64,000 bases of DNA from Planctomycetota bacterium (lineage in GTDB: Bacteria > Planctomycetota > E44-bin39): assembly GCA_004376375.1 (NCBI GenBank), contig SOJX01000087.1, positions 17,238 through 81,237 on the forward strand, read 5' to 3'. A program made the translations under genes and the position numbers. This document shows, piece after piece, positions 36,241-44,034 of the stretch; the stretch's first letter is position 1, and the number at the start of each line of letters is the position of its first letter. Below the pieces are notes generated by a model. The model was given only the letters and a program-made list of their open reading frames with translations, did no database searches and was not told the origin of the DNA.

Positions 36241-37304
36241 CTTATCACGCTCTTGTCATCGATGACGACCCGGAAATCCTGGAGGACGTGAAAGATCGTC
36301 TCGAATCCCTTGGCCACACCTGCGATTGCGTGGACTGCCAACATGCTGCCCACGAGCATATCGAGCAGCACTCGTATGCCTATATGCTACTTGATCTGGA
36401 GATTCCGGTTCGGTACGGCAAACCCAGCCGCATTCAGAATGGACAGAATCTGCTGCGGGAAATTCGAGCCACTAAGGGCTGTGAGGCCATTCCTATCATT
36501 GTGATAACCGCACACGGCCACGATAGCCCTGATCTTGCCGCGGAAGTATTGCGGGGCGACGGTGCGGATGATTTCGTCAGGAAACCGTTTCCTGACAGTG
36601 GACGCACGCTTGAGAAGGCTGTTACAGAAGCACTAAGCCGGTGCTCACAAGCCACGAAGGTTGAACCGCCGGCTAAAAAGGCTACCACTCAGCGGGCCTC
36701 GTCCGGCGGGCCACAGCCCTTTCAGCGAGGCGAGTTAGTGTTCTTTTCAAACAGGGTGGAGCTTTGCGGTGTCAAAATTCTTGGGGATTCAGGACTTGGA
36801 CATTCCCGTAGGATGCTTAACCTTTTACGAAAGAAGAGATCAGACGGTAGATTCGTCAGGATCAGCGGCGAGGAGCTGGCAGATAAGATTGGAAAGGACG
36901 TGGGCGGGTCCATCGTCATAGGGACAATAACGGGCTGCGCCAAATCTATCAGGAGCAGCATAAAGGAGCGTCTCTTTCGGGATCTTAACATCGTATGCCA
37001 AAAGCAAAATGTCCTGGTGCGTGATGACCAAGGCTACCATTTTAACGACGACAAGATCACGGTCCGGGACGGCACCCACGACGAGAATGGCAATGCCCCC
37101 GGGGACATTCAGGATTTGAACGAAAGGCAACAATGGATACTCGAACAGACCGGGAAAAGCAACGAAGTTAACCGGAAAAGGATCGAAGACAAATACAATG
37201 TTAGTTCGAAGACCGCGAAGCGGGACTTCATGAAATTGGTGAAGCTAGGCCTAATCGAGTACGTCCGGAAGCCGCATCCGGGCTATTACAGGGGTAAACA
37301 GTAA
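36237..37304 (+). CDS. Response regulator with C-terminal winged helix
   Basis: 355 residues. The receiver domain has IDDDPEILEDV (acid pocket), LLDLEI with D53 as the phosphorylation site, IVITAHGH (switch Thr) and VRKPF (Lys). After a linker, a middle domain (about 160-270) is unrecognised. The C-terminus carries QWILEQTGKSNEVNRKRIED and KYNVSSKTAKRDFMKL, a DeoR-like HTH, ending in EYVRKPHPGYYRGKQ. It is the last gene of the BREX-like operon and may control the locus. A decayed copy of its C-terminus lies at 38978-39211. Confidence 0.8.
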   Translation: MTYHALVIDDDPEILEDVKDRLESLGHTCDCVDCQHAAHEHIEQHSYAYMLLDLEIPVRYGKPSRIQNGQNLLREIRATKGCEAIPIIVITAHGHDSPDLAAEVLRGDGADDFVRKPFPDSGRTLEKAVTEALSRCSQATKVEPPAKKATTQRASSGGPQPFQRGELVFFSNRVELCGVKILGDSGLGHSRRMLNLLRKKRSDGRFVRISGEELADKIGKDVGGSIVIGTITGCAKSIRSSIKERLFRDLNIVCQKQNVLVRDDQGYHFNDDKITVRDGTHDENGNAPGDIQDLNERQQWILEQTGKSNEVNRKRIEDKYNVSSKTAKRDFMKLVKLGLIEYVRKPHPGYYRGKQ

Positions 37305-37332
37305 CGCAATCAGGTCGATTCATAACTTTCCA

Positions 37333-37361
37333 TTGACGCGGCGAGTGCGGCGGGGTAAACA
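37333..37361 (+). promoter_or_regulatory. Candidate promoter of the radical SAM/peptide pair
   Basis: TTGACG, 17 nt, TAAACA. The -35 is good and the -10 is weak. Transcription would begin near 37368, which would make the upstream ATG at 37368 leaderless and favours ATG 37431, which has AGGA 8 nt before it. Confidence 0.4.
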
Positions 37362-37430
37362 AGCTGCATGACTTTCAAGCCCGGTAACACCATCGGTAGC
37401 GTACTTCCTGAAGCAGTTAGGAACACTGCG

Positions 37431-38741
37431 ATGTACTTCCGCATAAACGAAAAATATAAAATTATACGCCAGCCTTATGGAGCAGCTATTTGGGATATGA
37501 GCAGGCATGACTATCTGGTTACCAATCACACGGGGCGCTGTATTTTGGAGGCCTGCGATGGGACTGTACAATTGGGGGATATTATCTCTAGGGTAAAAGC
37601 CTCTTTCCGAAGCAAGGAAAGCGTCCTAGCGCAAGCAACAGAAGATGTTCGAGTATTCGCTGAGCAAGCGCTACGCAACGGACTTATTTCACAATTTGCG
37701 AAATCGTACGAAGGTCAAGTCTCGGTTAAGGGTTCAGTTGACCAGCTTTCTATTATTAGGGCCGAGATAAGCGTAACCGACAAGTGTAATCTGAGATGCT
37801 CGTATTGCTGCGCGGAATCAGAACCCGCATCGCACTCTCACGATCTTACGACATTGCAGTGGATACATGTTTTCAACCTGCTGAAGACGGCCGGGCTAAG
37901 AAAGGTAACAATCACTGGTGGAGAGCCCTTGGTTCGGTCAGATATTAGAGTGTTGCTTAAATGGTTATGTGAAAACCACATTGCCGTGTCGCTACTTAGC
38001 AATGGAATGCTGATTAATGAATCAACAGCAGATTTTTTAGCTCACTTGGGGAACTTGATAGAGGTTAAGATCAGCGTTGATGCAATAAAAAACCCAAGGC
38101 TACATGACGCGGAGCGAGGCGACGGGTCATGTCAGCGTGCTGTAAGGGCGCTATCCGTCTTGCGGGATTATGGAATTCCAACGGTTGTGAATATGACCGT
38201 GCACCGATTAAACATTAGCGAGCTTCATTTTCTTGCCGAGTGGTGTAGCAAACATGGGCATCAGATCGAAGCGTCCCCGATAACCCTCGAAGGTAGAGCT
38301 CTGCAAGATTACTGCCTTTCTCCAGAAGAGGAGGCATCTTTTTGGCAGAACCACGAAAAAGCTATACTCAAACATCCTGGAGCTGTTGTTGCCGCCACTA
38401 CTGAATACTTCCCAGTCTGGAGTCCGGAGTACAAGTGCGCTCTTATTTATGGTGCTGTTGGTGTGTCAGCGCAGGGTAAACTGCTGCCTTGCCTTAGAGC
38501 CGAATCGTTTTTCAGTTCTCTCCAGTTGGGATTAGAAAGTACGGATGACCTAACCTCGCTGAGAGAATTTGTTATCGAGGATACGGACTTATATAGTATA
38601 ATTAGGCCAATTTACTCTTGCTTTGTTCCCAGCACGGAGATATGCTTAAGTTGTGAGTACCTGATGAGATATTGTAACGGTTGTGTTGTGGCGCAACACG
38701 CCATGCAACACAGAGGACTTTGCGTAAGGGAGGACTTATAA
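37431..38741 (+). CDS. PqqD-radical SAM-SPASM peptide maturase
   Basis: 436 residues from ATG 37431; ATG 37368 would add 21. Residues 1-85 form a PqqD/RRE-like domain (INEKYKIIRQPYGAAIWDMS, then GRCILEACDG), which binds leader peptides. The radical SAM motif is C-N-L-R-C-S-Y-C with C119, C123 and C126, followed by TITGGEPLVR. The C-terminal part has spaced cysteines (YKCAL, LLPCLR, SCFVPSTEICLSCEYL, YCNGC), fitting SPASM auxiliary Fe-S clusters. Such enzymes modify ribosomal peptides by thioether, C-C or other crosslinks. The gene ends one base before a 47-codon peptide gene. Confidence 0.8.
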   Translation: MYFRINEKYKIIRQPYGAAIWDMSRHDYLVTNHTGRCILEACDGTVQLGDIISRVKASFRSKESVLAQATEDVRVFAEQALRNGLISQFAKSYEGQVSVKGSVDQLSIIRAEISVTDKCNLRCSYCCAESEPASHSHDLTTLQWIHVFNLLKTAGLRKVTITGGEPLVRSDIRVLLKWLCENHIAVSLLSNGMLINESTADFLAHLGNLIEVKISVDAIKNPRLHDAERGDGSCQRAVRALSVLRDYGIPTVVNMTVHRLNISELHFLAEWCSKHGHQIEASPITLEGRALQDYCLSPEEEASFWQNHEKAILKHPGAVVAATTEYFPVWSPEYKCALIYGAVGVSAQGKLLPCLRAESFFSSLQLGLESTDDLTSLREFVIEDTDLYSIIRPIYSCFVPSTEICLSCEYLMRYCNGCVVAQHAMQHRGLCVREDL

Positions 38742-38742
38742 G

Positions 38743-38886
38743 ATGAAGACGCCCAAGGTGAAGGTGAAGGCGAAGAAGAAGGCTTTCGTAAAAGAAAAAA
38801 CAACAAAAGTCTCATATGAAGCTCCAGGCTTTCTGAACAACCAAGGTCTCATACGGCCTCGGTGCACTGGCAAGCGGAATTGTTGA
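38743..38886 (+). CDS. Candidate RiPP precursor peptide (47 residues)
   Basis: A 47-codon frame starting with ATG one base after the maturase stop, with AGGGAGG 8-9 nt upstream. The N-terminal 23 residues hold about ten lysines (MKTPKVKVKAKKK). The middle has S-Y-E-A-P-G-F-L (Y25, P28), like the YxxP leader motif recognised by PqqD/RRE domains in lasso and PqqA-like systems. The C-terminal part ends in R-P-R-C-T-G-K-R-N-C, with Cys41 and Cys47 (the last residue) as possible modification sites. No protease or exporter gene follows. This is a reading by eye; the product could also be an unmodified small protein. Confidence 0.6.
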   Translation: MKTPKVKVKAKKKAFVKEKTTKVSYEAPGFLNNQGLIRPRCTGKRNC

Positions 38887-38977
38887 TATTTCCTGAGCAG
38901 TTTGCCCAAGAGGTTTGCAGAGAAGATTTGTGTATTAGTGATTTACGCCATATTCAATTAACCTAATAATCATCCAG

Positions 38978-39211
38978 AACGATGGTGATAAAAATGTCCC
39001 CGGGGACATTTCCGATGTCCCTTCGAATGTCCCATTAAGTGTCCCCGGGGACATTACCACGAATAAGCGATAGGACCGGATTCTGAAGCAGATCGAGAAA
39101 CGGTTCGGAGTAAGCGCAGAGACGGCCAAACGCGACCTCTCTGAGCTGACGAAACGCGGTATAATCGAATACGTTCGGAAGCCGCACCCGGGCTACTACA
39201 GGCAAAAGTAG
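38978..39211 (+). pseudogene. Decayed response-regulator C-terminus with two palindromes
   Basis: In one frame this reads IEKRFGVSAETAKRDLSELT and EYVRKPHPGYYR, a clear homologue of the end of the 36237-37304 regulator, but the frame has a TAG at 39071 and no start. Upstream it encodes N-V-P-G-D-I twice, where the DNA is a perfect 14 bp palindrome TGTCCCCGGGGACA (38995-39008 and 39040-39053). Similarity continues past both stop codons, so this is a diverged duplication that now flanks the radical SAM gene. The stretch 38887-38977 shows nothing else. Confidence 0.65.
38995..39053. repeat. Two copies of palindrome TGTCCCCGGGGACA
   Basis: Perfect 14 bp palindromes spaced 45 bp apart, inside the decayed regulator fragment. 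A degenerate CCCCGGGGACATT also occurs in the intact regulator gene near 37,098. They could be protein-binding sites or simply coding repeats of the VPGDI type. Confidence 0.6.
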
Positions 39212-39219
39212 TTGCGAAA

Positions 39220-41148
39220 TTAGGCCGACTCCCGTATAATGCGGGTAGCCATAAAGAGATACGGCGAGGGCGGCTTCAGAAAGAGGGATACGACCGGAGC
39301 GACGACGGCAGGCTTCGGTTCGAAGTTCGGCCAGTTGCCCCGACAATCATAAAGGAAACTTGCGGCGTCAGACGGCGTCGCAAGTTGCTTTAATTCCAAG
39401 TAGTTAGAACTGAGCATAATGTGCGCAGTTTTCTTTTTTGGTTGTATTGAGATGGAATCAACCATTAAGGAAACAAATTCCTTCTTTTCAGGCAGGGTCG
39501 CCACCGCCCATAATTCCTTCAACTCGCTTGCGAGTTTAACCAGCCGCTCGACGACCTTCGTGGATGCAACAATCTTCTTCTCGATTGTGGATGTGTTTGC
39601 AAGTTCCAGGTTTATCCGGTCGCGCTCTTTTCGTAAGGAGACCATTTTTCCCGAAATGATATCCTTGTTTTCCGGCGTGATACAGTCAACAAGTGTTTCA
39701 AGCCGCTCTTCAATCGTGCATAGCTCGCGCTTCAAATCTCCACGTCTTTGCTGTGCGAGTGCAGGCGCATTTGAAAGATCGCGGTTTGCACGTCCGATTA
39801 CACCCGAAAGATTCATGGACTTTACTTCTTGATCAAGTGCATCAAACACTGCCGGTTCAATTATATTAGACGGCAAAAAGTTGCTGTCGCAAGTATGCTT
39901 TCCCCTGAGCTTGTAACCGCCGCAGATATAACCCTCTTTTTCCTTGCCGTTTTTCTTCTTTGTAGCTCCCTGGAAATGGAATCCGCAGTTGCCGCATTTT
40001 ATCTTGCCAGAGAAGAGATACTTTGATCCGAGCGAGCGCCTTGATTGGGACTTATCCGTGCACCGTATTTTTCGTTTCGCTTTCGCTGCCTCGAAAATAT
40101 CTTTCGAGACAAGCGGTTCGTGTGTGCCTTCGAGAATTATCCAGTCTTTCTTATTGTTATGCCTGATTGTTGTCGGCATATGCTTCGGAAGTCGCTCCGT
40201 CTTAACTCCATCACCTTCTACGGTCAGCCTGAAAAATTTACCCATCGAGCGTTTATTGAAAACGGTATTGCCAATGTAGTGCTCGTTCTGAAGTATCTGC
40301 TGAACAGTGCCGATGCTCCAGGGCTTTCCTGTCGGTGAAGCACACCCGATATTATTCTTGAGTGCTTTGTTAAGCCTGTTCACTATGGCGTACTGCCCGA
40401 GGTTTTCATCAACATACAACCGAAACATTTTGCGGATGGTTTCGACTCTTTCAGGCAAAGATGGGATAAGCCCGATGAGGTCGGTATCGGCTTTCTGGAA
40501 TCGAGTTCCGGCAGGTAGAACGCGCAGTAATTTTCCGTCAATATCGTAAACTTCTTTTGAGCGGTCATGCAGCCATCTTACAATCGTATGAGGATTGCCA
40601 TCCTTGTCGATGTATACTGTATCATACCCGAACGGCGCTGCTCGGCCGATGTTGAAAGCGCGTGCCTTGTCTTTCGCATCACCGGCACGAGAAACGATAT
40701 TGCGGCAGACGTATTCGCCTATTTTCCTGCTGTACTCGCGGGCGAGCCACTGCTTGGTGGAAACGATAAGATCATCCGTATCATCGCCCTGAAGGTTTTC
40801 AGTAACGTAAATGATCTCAACGCCATGTTTTCTGAACTCGTGACGGTAGTAACCTGCTTCATCGTTATCAAGTCGACCGAACCGGGAAATATCGTAGCAA
40901 AGGATATAGCTGAAGTTGACGTTTTTCGTGCGGGCGTCATTCAGCATTTCGAGGAATACTTTGCGGCGCTTGACTTCGGTGCCGGTGAATGCCTCTCGAT
41001 ATGATTTAACGATGATGTAGCCGTTGGCCTCTGCGAACTTTGTTATCTCACGTTCCTGGCCAGCGAAAGATTCGATCTGGCGAGTATCTTCTTCAGTCGA
41101 CTTGCGCACGTATACAGCGGAAAGCCTGACATCGTTTTGATTACTCAT
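39220..41148 (-). CDS. Large serine recombinase (integrase)
   Basis: 642 residues. The N-terminal resolvase domain has RLSAVYVRKSTEED with S17 as the likely nucleophile, and YDISRFGR with the catalytic Arg pair. The recombinase domain follows (GRAAPFGYD), then a zinc ribbon C-G-N-C-x(n)-YICGGY-x(n)-C, then a coiled coil (about 490-560). This is a phage integrase of the large serine type, which acts on unrelated attP/attB without other factors. The last 45 residues are Pro-rich and unlike the rest, so the 3' end may lie at or across the attachment site. Confidence 0.85.
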   Translation of the reverse strand: MSNQNDVRLSAVYVRKSTEEDTRQIESFAGQEREITKFAEANGYIIVKSYREAFTGTEVKRRKVFLEMLNDARTKNVNFSYILCYDISRFGRLDNDEAGYYRHEFRKHGVEIIYVTENLQGDDTDDLIVSTKQWLAREYSRKIGEYVCRNIVSRAGDAKDKARAFNIGRAAPFGYDTVYIDKDGNPHTIVRWLHDRSKEVYDIDGKLLRVLPAGTRFQKADTDLIGLIPSLPERVETIRKMFRLYVDENLGQYAIVNRLNKALKNNIGCASPTGKPWSIGTVQQILQNEHYIGNTVFNKRSMGKFFRLTVEGDGVKTERLPKHMPTTIRHNNKKDWIILEGTHEPLVSKDIFEAAKAKRKIRCTDKSQSRRSLGSKYLFSGKIKCGNCGFHFQGATKKKNGKEKEGYICGGYKLRGKHTCDSNFLPSNIIEPAVFDALDQEVKSMNLSGVIGRANRDLSNAPALAQQRRGDLKRELCTIEERLETLVDCITPENKDIISGKMVSLRKERDRINLELANTSTIEKKIVASTKVVERLVKLASELKELWAVATLPEKKEFVSLMVDSISIQPKKKTAHIMLSSNYLELKQLATPSDAASFLYDCRGNWPNFEPKPAVVAPVVSLFLKPPSPYLFMATRIIRESA

Positions 41149-41339
41149 TACGCCACCTCGGGCGCATCGTCTCCGCCTTCGGCCCGCCCGTGTTTCTGCA
41201 GGTATGCCCGTACCAGCCAGCGAGCAAGGAGTCGCTCCAGCATTTGTTCGACCGACCGGTCGCGTTGAATGCTCTTCTCAGAATCAATGCACTCGACAGC
41301 GGGTTTCTTATTGGAAGGTTTTTCCGAAGTCGTTTCCAA
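41148..41339 (-). CDS. Small protein coupled to the integrase
   Basis: 63 residues. The stop shares one base with the integrase start (TAATG), which favours a real gene. The first 30 residues are charged and the next 25 helical and basic (ERLLARWLVRAYLQKHGRAE). It may be a small helper or regulator of the integrase. No known family was recognised. Confidence 0.45.
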   Translation of the reverse strand: METTSEKPSNKKPAVECIDSEKSIQRDRSVEQMLERLLARWLVRAYLQKHGRAEGGDDAPEVA

Positions 41340-41551
41340 AATGCCTCACGCTTAATCAAAAGGGCTTCAATTAAAGAAAGGCCTCTGGAATAGCTGTCTA
41401 GGGGACAATGGAAATTCGACTTGGGTTTCATTGTTTTCATCATCTACATGAGGGCATACGGCTGCCAGATAATCAAGTCCATTCCCGTCATTTGGTCATA
41501 ATTCCATACTGGCTAATAGATTGCAGAAAAGGTAATTTTCTGAAAAAGTAC

Positions 41552-41580
41552 TTGAACCCAACGGCTTAATACGATATCCT
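41552..41580 (+). promoter_or_regulatory. Candidate rightward early promoter of prophage 2
   Basis: TTGAAC, 17 nt, TATCCT, followed by two direct ATCCTAAC repeats (41576-41583 and 41587-41594) that could be operator half sites. The region 41340-41645 has no gene and separates the leftward integrase unit from the rightward early genes. Confidence 0.5.
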
Positions 41581-41645
41581 AACAGCATCCTAACTTCGGA
41601 AGTGATTCGAGGTTGTTTCTCTTTATTTGGAGGTAAGATAGGACA

Positions 41646-42761
41646 ATGAAACCCATTCACCGCCCATTGCGGGAATATTCGTTTTTCCGCAAAACCAGCA
41701 ATACGTTGCTGAAACGATTTTTCGACCATCATAAAGCATTGAAGTCAATCGAATGGAATGGACGTACCGAAAATGAGGTGCAAGATATCTACCAGGCGTA
41801 TATCGAATTGCCTGCCAAGGTCAAAAGTAAGATTGAGGATGACCTTGAAAACCTAAACGATGTTTCTTCTCAGAAAGGCATGCCGTGTCTTGTGGATGCC
41901 GCCGCGAGCCAAGGCGTAAAATGCAAAGATATATCGGCGTACAATCTCGCCATGACTCTTTTTCTTGACTGCAGGGAAGCCTTCGACATTGCTCACGAAT
42001 GGTGGACTATCAATCACTTCCAAAGCTATACGGACTTTCGCGGGCGGAAACCTCATGACGTCAAGGACCCCGAAGCTGGCAAGCCGCATTTCGAGGCCGC
42101 CTTCTCCGAGTTCCTTGACAGTATGTCGAAAGGGATAGATATTCATGTTGACGTCTACAATAACGCCAATAAAATCGCATATGTCGTCTGCCATGAAGAT
42201 TACGTGAAACCAATCGAGCGCTTCCGCAATCACAAACTGCAAGTTCTTAAAGACAAGCCGGTCTTCTATGCGACGATTGTCTATTATCCCAAACTTGGCA
42301 AACTCAAAGTCAAAGCGGCGAAGAATGACGTGGTTGAATTCACCCGTGATGCTTTCGCCGAACACATCATCAAGAAGAAAGATTTCTTTCAACACGCGGA
42401 CGTCAAGCTAATTTATGACCTGAATTGGTTCAAGCGCCCTTGGCGGTTCGAGACCGACCCCGCCGATCATATCTCGCGGGTCAAAGTAGTAAGCATCCGA
42501 TTCCATCCTGAGCCTGGCAGCAAGGACCAGATCGAAGTAAAATCCTATGATAACCTGGCGCAGCGCCTGAAAGACATGAATGTGGATTTGAAACGCGCCG
42601 AGATTAACCGTGTTTCGCTGTGTTTCAAGTTCCCGGGCATTGGCCGCGCAGGATCGAAAACAGTCAACCTAAGTATGCCGAATCACAATAATCTTAGCGA
42701 CAGTGAAAACGACCAGTTAATTGAAAGGTATCTTGTTGATTGGGAAATCGCAAATATGTGA
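41646..42761 (+). CDS. Early phage protein of unknown function
   Basis: 371 residues, charged, with no motif I know. The start has GGAGG about 14 nt and TAGGA 2 nt upstream. The C-terminal half is rich in strands and basic residues (VYYPKLGKLKVKAAKNDVVE). It is the first rightward gene after the integrase switch and overlaps the next gene by 26 nt or more. It could be a regulator or a replication factor; I will not choose. Confidence 0.6.
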   Translation: MKPIHRPLREYSFFRKTSNTLLKRFFDHHKALKSIEWNGRTENEVQDIYQAYIELPAKVKSKIEDDLENLNDVSSQKGMPCLVDAAASQGVKCKDISAYNLAMTLFLDCREAFDIAHEWWTINHFQSYTDFRGRKPHDVKDPEAGKPHFEAAFSEFLDSMSKGIDIHVDVYNNANKIAYVVCHEDYVKPIERFRNHKLQVLKDKPVFYATIVYYPKLGKLKVKAAKNDVVEFTRDAFAEHIIKKKDFFQHADVKLIYDLNWFKRPWRFETDPADHISRVKVVSIRFHPEPGSKDQIEVKSYDNLAQRLKDMNVDLKRAEINRVSLCFKFPGIGRAGSKTVNLSMPNHNNLSDSENDQLIERYLVDWEIANM

Positions 42762-43626
42762 TGGTGACGTTCTCGACGCCTTAAGCACCTCTCTTGAGCC
42801 GCGTTTCCGCGCTTCGGCGATACTGTCGGCTGAAAGCACTGTCGTAAAATTCTTGCTCGAACGCGGAATGTTGTTGAAGGGCTACGAATCCACGGTGCTC
42901 TGCGACCGGTGTGAGGAGAGATGCGAGGTCGAGGTTCAGGCAGAAAACGACAGACGTTTTTTCATTTGCCCGACTGGTTTCATCGAAAGACCGGTTTCTG
43001 TGACGGAAGATGATGTTTCATGTTATCGGTTCGATTTCGCGTCATTATGCGCTTGCATTGTCCGTGAAAACAACCTGAAATCGTGGGATGACAGATCCAA
43101 TATTGGACAGCCATTTTCTTCCGTGGCGAATGGACGCAAGTTGAACCTAACCGTAGCTGTAATTTATGGTCCGTATTTAGCCTCCAACGTCGTGCTGTCC
43201 GTGCTGGCAACGCAGAAAGCGCGCATCGGGTGCGATGTTCTGATTGTGCTCACGGCAAAGGTTGATCAGAATAAGGCGCTCGATGGCGTGCTTGCAGCCG
43301 AAGGGATCATACTGGCGACGCTTGCAGAACTTCTTAACAGGCGATCATTCAATTTTAACCTCGAAAAGAATGAGATGTTATTTGAAATCGCGGTCAAGGA
43401 ACTCGATGATGAAGCGTGGTATCCCCATGTTCGGCTCGCAGAAGTAGCTGGCGTGGGCAAAGAAGCCCTGCGAAAAAGACTGGATAGATTTAGAAAAACC
43501 TCCCTTGACGGCTGGAAGGAAAACGAGGACCGCCGGTCACGAGAAGTGAAATACCATTTCCAATTCAAGGTTGTAAAAGACATTTTGAAAGAACTGTGGG
43601 CGTCCAGCGAACGTCCAGCAAAATAA
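42736..43626 (+). CDS. Early phage protein with a cysteine cluster and C-terminal HTH-like region
   Basis: About 296 residues from a TTG at 42736, chosen because GAAAGG lies upstream; TTG 42721 is also in frame. C-D-R-C-E-E-R-C and a later C-P suggest a zinc site near residue 60. The segment about 90-190 is an alpha/beta region (LNLTVAVIYGPYLASNVVLS), and the C-terminus has VRLAEVAGVGKEALRKRLDRF, an HTH-like helix pair. It follows the 371-residue gene with overlap. Function unknown; DNA binding is likely. Confidence 0.5.
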   Translation: MIGKSQICDGDVLDALSTSLEPRFRASAILSAESTVVKFLLERGMLLKGYESTVLCDRCEERCEVEVQAENDRRFFICPTGFIERPVSVTEDDVSCYRFDFASLCACIVRENNLKSWDDRSNIGQPFSSVANGRKLNLTVAVIYGPYLASNVVLSVLATQKARIGCDVLIVLTAKVDQNKALDGVLAAEGIILATLAELLNRRSFNFNLEKNEMLFEIAVKELDDEAWYPHVRLAEVAGVGKEALRKRLDRFRKTSLDGWKENEDRRSREVKYHFQFKVVKDILKELWASSERPAK

Positions 43627-43765
43627 TTTATCTCCCTTCCTCTCTTACCCTAACTCCATAAGCATTCATTTTCAGCCGTCCAGCCAACAACCGTTGACAA
43701 CACGGAATTAATATCCCGACTAAACTGAGTCTCGTTCCTTCAATTTATTCATAAGGAGAAGGCCC

Positions 43766-43954
43766 ATGGAACGAGATTGGCGATGCTCAAACTGTAACAC
43801 ACTACTCGGCAAGTGGCACGATGGAGGACTTGATATCCGCTATAAGGAATTGAAAGTTCTCGTTGACGGAAAAGTCTGCATCGAATGTAGGAAGTGTTTG
43901 ACAATCAATAAAACTGAATCTGGAGAAGACCCGGCAACGGTAGCCGGGAAGTAA
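43766..43954 (+). CDS. Com-like zinc ribbon protein
   Basis: 62 residues with two cysteine pairs, C-S-N-C near the start and C-I-E-C-R-K-C in the second half, separated by a strand region with IRYKELKVLVDGK. This is like the Com protein of phage Mu, a small RNA-binding zinc ribbon that activates translation of the mom modification gene. In this prophage no mom-like gene is seen next to it. RBS AAGGAGAAG precedes the ATG. Confidence 0.65.
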   Translation: MERDWRCSNCNTLLGKWHDGGLDIRYKELKVLVDGKVCIECRKCLTINKTESGEDPATVAGK

Positions 43955-44034
43955 TTTCATAAAAGCCCAGAGGCCCACGAGGTCCGAATAGGCCATTTCG
44001 AGGTGCATGACGCCCGGCTAGAAAGCAGGGAGTC

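Larger units (their letters stand above)
16487..37304 (+). other. BREX-like defence operon with two-component tail
   Basis: Twelve same-strand genes with short gaps or overlaps, in this order: HTH, RadC-N/DUF4007-like, BrxF/BrxB-like, PglX-like, DUF262, HEPN, PglY/BrxC-like, PglZ, BrxL-like, SMC-like ATPase, HEAT-histidine kinase, response regulator. PglX, PglZ, BrxL and a large BrxC/PglY-like ATPase are BREX hallmarks. No BrxA or BrxH helicase is seen, and the set does not fit a single named BREX type. Confidence 0.75.

Noticed and set aside
39220..39360. Attachment sites of prophage 2 at the integrase 3' end and after 53685
   Set aside because: No shared core could be found by eye between the two ends; large serine recombinases need only 2 bp of identity, so comparison with an empty site is required.
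43694..43727. TTGACA before the Com-like gene as a promoter
   Set aside because: The only -10-like hexamer (TAAACT) is 21 nt away, too far for a standard sigma70 site.
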